DNA from: Acidobacteriota bacterium
Lineage (GTDB): Bacteria > Acidobacteriota > Terriglobia > Acidiferrales > UBA7541
Length of the DNA: 47,043 bases
Direction: 5' to 3'
NCBI GenBank assembly: GCA_003223215.1
Contig: QHYH01000119.1
Location: 1-47,043 of the forward strand
How positions within the stretch are numbered: position 1 is the first letter of the stretch; each line of letters starts with the position of its first letter. The translations under genes were made by a program, and so were the position numbers. Shown here piece by piece: positions 43,094 through 47,043 of this stretch. The notes below the pieces were generated by a model. That model saw nothing but the letters and a program-made list of their open reading frames with translations. It did no database searches and was not told the origin of the DNA.

Positions 43094-43620
43094 CCCATGA
43101 AAATAATCTTATGACCGTTAGGCAGTTCGACGGCAACGCCTACAAGAGCTCGCAGACCGCTGAGCTAACCCTGAACGCGGCGATCCTGCGTGCCGAAATC
43201 GCCAGGAGCTACGAAGAGTTTCTGGAAATCTTTGACAAGTTTTACGCCGATGATGTCGAGGTAAGCAGTGAAGATTCGCCGGAGACAATCCATGGAAAGG
43301 AGAGGGTGCGTCCCTTTCTATTGAATTTTCTGGTGCCGCTTCACGTAATGGCTGAAGTTGCCGGATTGTCGATGTCAGTTCAGCTGACTCAGGTTCCCCG
43401 AGACAGCGCCAACGAGACACACTCCGAATGGAGGATCGACTTCACCGGCGTCGGCGGGAGACGGTGCACTTTGAAGTGGTACGCGATTCGGGGATGGGCG
43501 GCGTCTAGGGTTGTGTACGAACACCACTACGGTCATGAGCAGATCGGCGGACCCCTGACCCAGGACGACCTGAATTTCAAATGGGGTCGTTCGGAGGTCG
43601 GGTTTCAATCGCCCTCTTGA
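43090..43620 (+). CDS. NTF2/SnoaL-like protein
   Basis: The ATG at 43090 overlaps the cupin stop codon, so the genes are coupled. The 176-residue product has the helix-then-sheet pattern of the NTF2-like fold (ARSYEEFLEIFDKFYADDVE, ETIHGKERVRPFLLNFL, then SEWRIDFTGVGGRRCTLKWY). No catalytic residue is certain. It ends LNFKWG.... It could bind the product of a neighbouring enzyme. Confidence 0.68.
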   Translation: MTHENNLMTVRQFDGNAYKSSQTAELTLNAAILRAEIARSYEEFLEIFDKFYADDVEVSSEDSPETIHGKERVRPFLLNFLVPLHVMAEVAGLSMSVQLTQVPRDSANETHSEWRIDFTGVGGRRCTLKWYAIRGWAASRVVYEHHYGHEQIGGPLTQDDLNFKWGRSEVGFQSPS

Positions 43621-43665
43621 GGCTTGAAGGGTGGACCGATTATTCAGGACTGGAGGAAACAAGCA

Positions 43666-44066
43666 ATGGCCAGCGAACTCGAGGAGAAGAACAAGGCACT
43701 GGTACTCAGGGCTTTCGACTTCAACAAGCGTGACTATGCGACGGCGGAGCAATTCTGGTCACCGCAATACATTCAACATAGCGCTCACATCGCTCCCGGT
43801 CGTGAAGGCCTGTTCGATCTCATCGAGAGCCTTCCGCCAACGTTGAGTACGAGGCGGGAACGATCGTGGCGGAGGGCAATTTCGTCATTGTGCACGGACG
43901 GTTTTCGGCATTCGGCGCCCCTGTAAATTGGATCGCTGCCGACATCTTACGCATCGAGGACGGATTACTCGTCGAACATTGGGATGTGATTCAGGATGAG
44001 GCCACAGAAGAGCAATCGAAAAGTGGCGCGCCCATGTTCGGAAAGACTTTTCCAAAATACAAATGA
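43666..44066 (+). pseudogene. SnoaL-like polyketide-cyclase-family protein, frameshifted
   Basis: The ATG at 43666 with GGAGG nine bases before begins EEKNKALVLRAFDFNKRDYA and EQFWSPQYIQHSAHIAPGRE. Near 43841 one base seems missing; the next frame goes on YEAGTIVAEGNFVIVHGRFS, NWIAADILRIEDGLLVEHWD and VIQDEATEEQSKSG to 44066. The restored 133-residue protein is a typical SnoaL-like enzyme with the EHWDVIQ motif. Whether the break is biological cannot be told from this sequence. Confidence 0.8.
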
Positions 44067-44094
44067 AACGGACTGGTTGACAGGAGACGAACTG

Positions 44095-44577
44095 ATGGGA
44101 AACGAAGGCTCTTACGTAGCTCTCGGGCTGAAAACATGGAACGCTCAAATTGAGCGCGCGGACAAGCTTTTTGCAGGCTTCTCGTCCGAGGAGATTCTCC
44201 GGGAAATAGCGCCTGGCAGGAACAGGCTTCTTTACTTGTGGGGACATCTCACAGCCGTACACGACGCGATGCTCCCGCTGTTGTCGTTGGGAGAACGACT
44301 TCATCCCGAGTTTGATGCCCCCTTCGTCTCGAATCCCGACAAATCGCGAGCCGACATTCCTTCGCACGAACAAGTTCGCCGGGCATGGAACGTCGTCAAG
44401 GCTGAATTGCGGAAGGGATTTGAAAAAATGTCTTGGTCCGATTGGGTCCAGAGGCACTCGGCCGCATCGGAGGAAGATTTCGCCAAAGATGCTTCGCGCA
44501 ATCGCTTCGCCATCCTACTGAGCCGCACGAACCATCTCTCCTATCACCTCGGCCAAGCGGTGCTCGGAAGCAAGTGA
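44095..44577 (+). CDS. DinB-superfamily protein
   Basis: The ATG at 44095, with AGGAG eight bases upstream, gives 160 residues forming a four-helix bundle. Metal-site histidines typical of the family are visible: [12 protein letters not shown] and [14 protein letters not shown]. Related proteins are bacillithiol or mycothiol S-transferases and other small metal enzymes of stress response. It follows the SnoaL gene by 28 bases and precedes an SDR gene by 58 bases. Confidence 0.78.
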   Translation: MGNEGSYVALGLKTWNAQIERADKLFAGFSSEEILREIAPGRNRLLYLWGHLTAVHDAMLPLLSLGERLHPEFDAPFVSNPDKSRADIPSHEQVRRAWNVVKAELRKGFEKMSWSDWVQRHSAASEEDFAKDASRNRFAILLSRTNHLSYHLGQAVLGSK

Positions 44578-44635
44578 TCGAGAGTGCGGGATCGGGGGTC
44601 GCGAGTTCAGAGCTCAGCAACAACGGAGAAAACGA

Positions 44636-45370
44636 ATGACCAAAAAACTCCAAGGCAAGACCGCCGTCGTCACCGGCGGGACAGAAGGGATTGGGTTAGC
44701 TGCGGCAAAGCTTTTCGTCAATGAGGGTGCTTATGTCTTCATTACGGGCCGCCGCCAGAAGGAACTCGACGAGGCCGTGAAGACAATCGGCAGCAACGTT
44801 TCCGGCGTTCAGGGCGACGTTGCCAAACTCGCCGACCTTGATCGTCTTTACGAGACTGTTTCCAAGGTGAAAGGCCGAATCGATATTGTTTTCGCCAATG
44901 CCGGCGTTGGCGAATTTGTTCCCTTTGGGGCCGTCACCGAAGAGCATTTCGACAAACTATTCAACATCAATGTGAGGGGAACGCTGTTCACGGTGCAAAA
45001 GGCCTTACCGCTACTGAAGGATGGCAGCTCTATCATTCTCAATGGCTCTGTCGCCAGTGTTAAGGGTACTGCCGCCTTCGGCGTCTACGCTGCGAGTAAG
45101 GCTGCAATCCGCTCTTTCGTGCGAACCTGGACTACGGACCTGAAGGACCGTCGTATCCGCTCAAACGTTGTTAGTCCGGGTCCAATCAATACCCCTCTGG
45201 TGAGTCGGCAATCTGCAGACGTGATTGCGCGGATTGTATCAACCATCCCGATGGGACGCATGGGAGAACCTGAGGAAGTTGCCAAGGTCGCGTTGTTTCT
45301 GGCGTCGGATGACTCCAGCTTCGTCACCGGTGTCGAACTGTTCGTTGACGGCGGCAGAGCTCAGATCTAA
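44636..45370 (+). CDS. Short-chain dehydrogenase/reductase
   Basis: The protein has 244 residues, a classical SDR. It shows the nucleotide motif TGGTEGIG (14-21), NAGVGEF (about 90), the catalytic Ser in NGSVASV and Tyr/Lys in YAASK (about 153-157), and the SPGPINTPL segment. The Arg-Arg after the second strand (ITGRRQKEL) suggests NADPH preference. The C-terminus, [11 protein letters not shown], is standard. The substrate cannot be told. It lies 16 bases before the metallo-beta-lactamase gene. Confidence 0.92.
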   Translation: MTKKLQGKTAVVTGGTEGIGLAAAKLFVNEGAYVFITGRRQKELDEAVKTIGSNVSGVQGDVAKLADLDRLYETVSKVKGRIDIVFANAGVGEFVPFGAVTEEHFDKLFNINVRGTLFTVQKALPLLKDGSSIILNGSVASVKGTAAFGVYAASKAAIRSFVRTWTTDLKDRRIRSNVVSPGPINTPLVSRQSADVIARIVSTIPMGRMGEPEEVAKVALFLASDDSSFVTGVELFVDGGRAQI

Positions 45371-45386
45371 CTGAAAGGGGGCCATA

Positions 45387-46376
45387 GTGACTTCAAGACG
45401 TGAGTTTCTATCGAATGCCTTCGGAATTGCTCTCGTATCGGCTACGAATCGGCCAATCCGAGCTGACCAAGCCCGCTCAACTCAGGAGCAATCCAACACC
45501 AGTGAGTCCAAAACCGGCCGAACAACTCAAAAAACAGTTCTGGGATGGGACGTGTTCTTGGCGCCCAGCATACCTGCCATCACGAGCGATTTGCCCCCAG
45601 GCGAAAAACAGCGGCCGTGGCCGCCTATTTCGTCAACCCTTATTTCTGGGGAGCGCGACGCTGTCCTGGTCGACACCCTTATTACAGTCGAGCAGGCACG
45701 TGCCCTGGCGAATTGGGTTGTGGCGAGCGGAAAGAATCTGACGACGATCTACGCCACTCATGGCCACGGCGATCATTTCTTTGGCACCGGTACAGTTCTG
45801 GAGCGATTTCCTGGTGCCCGCTTTGTCGCGCGGCCGGATGTGATTAAGGTTATGCGCCAGCAGGCATCGCCAGAGTCTCTCGCTACGTTTTGGAATCCGC
45901 GTTTTCCCGGCCAGATTTCCGGTCATCTTGCAATTGCTGAAGAGCTGACCGGAAACGTCATTAACCTGGAAGGCCACGATTTAGTCAGTGTGCCACTCGG
46001 ATACACCGACACTGCTAGCACAAGCTGCCTTCACGTTCCGTCCATAGGTTTGATCGTTGCCGGTGATGCCGCCTACAACGGCGATCATCTGCATCTGTCA
46101 GAGTCGCCAGATCAGCAGAAGCGGCAAGAGTGGATTGCTGCCCTCGATAAAATGGAGTCGCTTAAGCCACGTGCAGTAATCGCCGGACATAAGCGCGTCG
46201 GGAACGATGATAGCCCTCGGATCCTTGGAGAAACGCGGCAGTATATACGCGATTTCGAGCGCCTCGCCATGCAGACGGCGACCGCGCGGGAACTATATGA
46301 CGAAATGCTCAAGCTGTACCCTGATTGGATCAATCGAGGTGCGCTCTGGACTTCAGTGCATGCCGTAAAAACTTAA
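45387..46376 (+). CDS. Tat-exported metallo-beta-lactamase-fold hydrolase with a Tyr in the metal site
   Basis: GTG at 45387, with GGGGG upstream, gives 329 residues. The N-terminus has a Tat signal (SRREFLSNAFGIALVSA). The main motif THGHGDH (residues 124-130) is intact, as are Asp228 (VAGDAAY) and the late His in VIAGHK. At the usual third-motif His (GHTD in similar enzymes) this protein has GYTD (Tyr207), so one metal ligand is replaced. It may therefore bind one metal or work differently. It is the last gene of the same-strand row from 41785. Confidence 0.87.
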   Translation: MTSRREFLSNAFGIALVSATNRPIRADQARSTQEQSNTSESKTGRTTQKTVLGWDVFLAPSIPAITSDLPPGEKQRPWPPISSTLISGERDAVLVDTLITVEQARALANWVVASGKNLTTIYATHGHGDHFFGTGTVLERFPGARFVARPDVIKVMRQQASPESLATFWNPRFPGQISGHLAIAEELTGNVINLEGHDLVSVPLGYTDTASTSCLHVPSIGLIVAGDAAYNGDHLHLSESPDQQKRQEWIAALDKMESLKPRAVIAGHKRVGNDDSPRILGETRQYIRDFERLAMQTATARELYDEMLKLYPDWINRGALWTSVHAVKT

Positions 46377-46770
46377 TTATTCAGCTTGCGCCTTCGGGGC
46401 GGTTCCAGCGCAAGTCTAAGAGCTGCCCGTGGGAAAGCGCTCTGCGAAACCCGGAGTGAACTATGTGCTAGTTTGGCGATTGCTTACGTGCAGTCGACCA
46501 CCTGGAAGGTGGCCAGCCCAGTCAATACAAGCGCGTTTGTCGGTACTAATCCGACGGACGAATCGATAGTCTCCGACTTGCCCGTCGGTCGGCAGCTGTT
46601 CGGCAATCCGATACTATGTACGCTCTTGACGCAAAGGCTGCCATATTTCGAAGTGAGCGGCGACTCTTGCCCGCTTTGGCCGCGATCCTAATCCCAGAGA
46701 GCGTGCTCTCAAAGAAGTCTGCCATGGTATCAAGACCTGCATCTGAACTGATTTCTCTCTGGTTTTTTGC
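46377..46770. other. Intergenic, nothing recognised
   Basis: This is 394 bases between the metallo-hydrolase and the insertion element. One plus-strand frame (46386-46691) has no features. Confidence 0.4.
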
Positions 46771-47043
46771 CCTAGCAGGCTGCGGAAAAATTCCGTGAAA
46801 GTGCAGCTTCTGTCTTCGTTTGCTTCATTTTTCAAGATGTAAGGCGGTTTTTCGGTCGTTTTTTTCGCGCTGCCGTGCCCCAGGTGGGCTTTGGAGCGCC
46901 GTTCAGAGACACTACGACCTGGGCTTACTGCGCCGGAACTGTCGCAGCCATCAGGTTTCGCATGCGCACCAGGTTGTAGGCTGCGCACGCGAAGGTAAAG
47001 ATCCAATCTACCTTCAAGGTTCCGCGATGACGCACTTTACGCA
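46771..47043 (-). mobile_element. Insertion sequence, IS1182-like, 3' end only
   Basis: The plus strand at 46771-46790 reads CCTAGCAGGCTGCGGAAAAA, of the type used as terminal inverted repeat by IS1182-like elements. Inside it, on the minus strand, lies the C-terminus of a DDE transposase. The other end lies outside the window, so the repeat pair and target duplication cannot be checked. Confidence 0.6.
46925..47043 (-). CDS. DDE transposase, C-terminal part (runs off the window)
   Basis: 38 complete codons end with TAA at 46927-46925: RKVRHRGTLKVDWIFTFACA followed by AYNLVRMRNLMA. The pattern K.R.RG...V.W.FT...AAYNLVR is the usual end of IS1182/IS5-type transposases. The catalytic core is outside the window. 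Confidence 0.72.
   Translation of the reverse strand, partial: RKVRHRGTLKVDWIFTFACAAYNLVRMRNLMAATVPAQ

Noticed and set aside
46386-46691. 101-codon plus-strand ORF near the right edge
   Set aside because: No ribosome binding site or recognisable domain; it is probably chance.

Overview
The window looks like a piece of an Acidobacteriota (Terriglobia-like) soil chromosome. The inference rests on several hallmark families together. These are an Oar-like TonB-dependent receptor with an N-terminal carboxypeptidase-regulatory domain, three 'ADOP'-type MacB/FtsX permeases (one led by a PadR regulator), secreted M16 peptidases, PilZ proteins, a PEGA protein, a CadC-like winged-helix regulator fragment and several secreted conserved hypotheticals. 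No rRNA, tRNA, CRISPR array, phage module or replication origin was recognised.

Layout. 0-7 kb: the start of a surface/lipoprotein-like gene, a large TonB receptor, an anti-sigma-type switch (STAS antagonist plus a pseudo-receiver/HATPase fusion), and two tiny genes sharing a leader. 7-13 kb: PilZ, a double-length M16 peptidase, a Cys-rich miniprotein, a Tat-type alpha/beta hydrolase. 12.9-15.2 kb: a toxin-antitoxin graveyard (DUF433 with a stub of its partner, intact MazEF, a PIN fragment, a GH18 fragment, a TnpB fragment). 15.2-22 kb: two ADOP permeases around a frameshifted truncated globin and a PadR regulator. 22-26 kb: PilZ, a broken winged-helix regulator, secreted hypotheticals. 26.4-29.2 kb: an active/inactive M16 peptidase pair. 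29.3-38 kb: secreted proteins, a frameshifted ADOP permease, a possible papain-like protein, PEGA. 38.3-40.1 kb: Uup-type ABC-F ATPase. 41-46.4 kb: a same-strand row of small catabolic/stress-type genes (cytochrome c, NmrA fragment, cupin, NTF2-like proteins, DinB, SDR, metallo-beta-lactamase fold). The right edge enters an IS1182-like element.

Two themes stand out. First, four solo right ends of IS200/IS605-type TnpB elements lie within 24 kb, two of them near copies of each other, with little or no tnpB left. Such ends could in principle still give omega-RNA-like transcripts. Second, at least six genes carry a single-base frameshift and several more are truncated, so the region is either decaying accessory DNA or contains assembly indels; raw reads must decide. 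The PadR promoter appears to give a leaderless mRNA under a palindromic site, and the STAS/HATPase pair carries a receiver domain lacking all phosphorylation residues.
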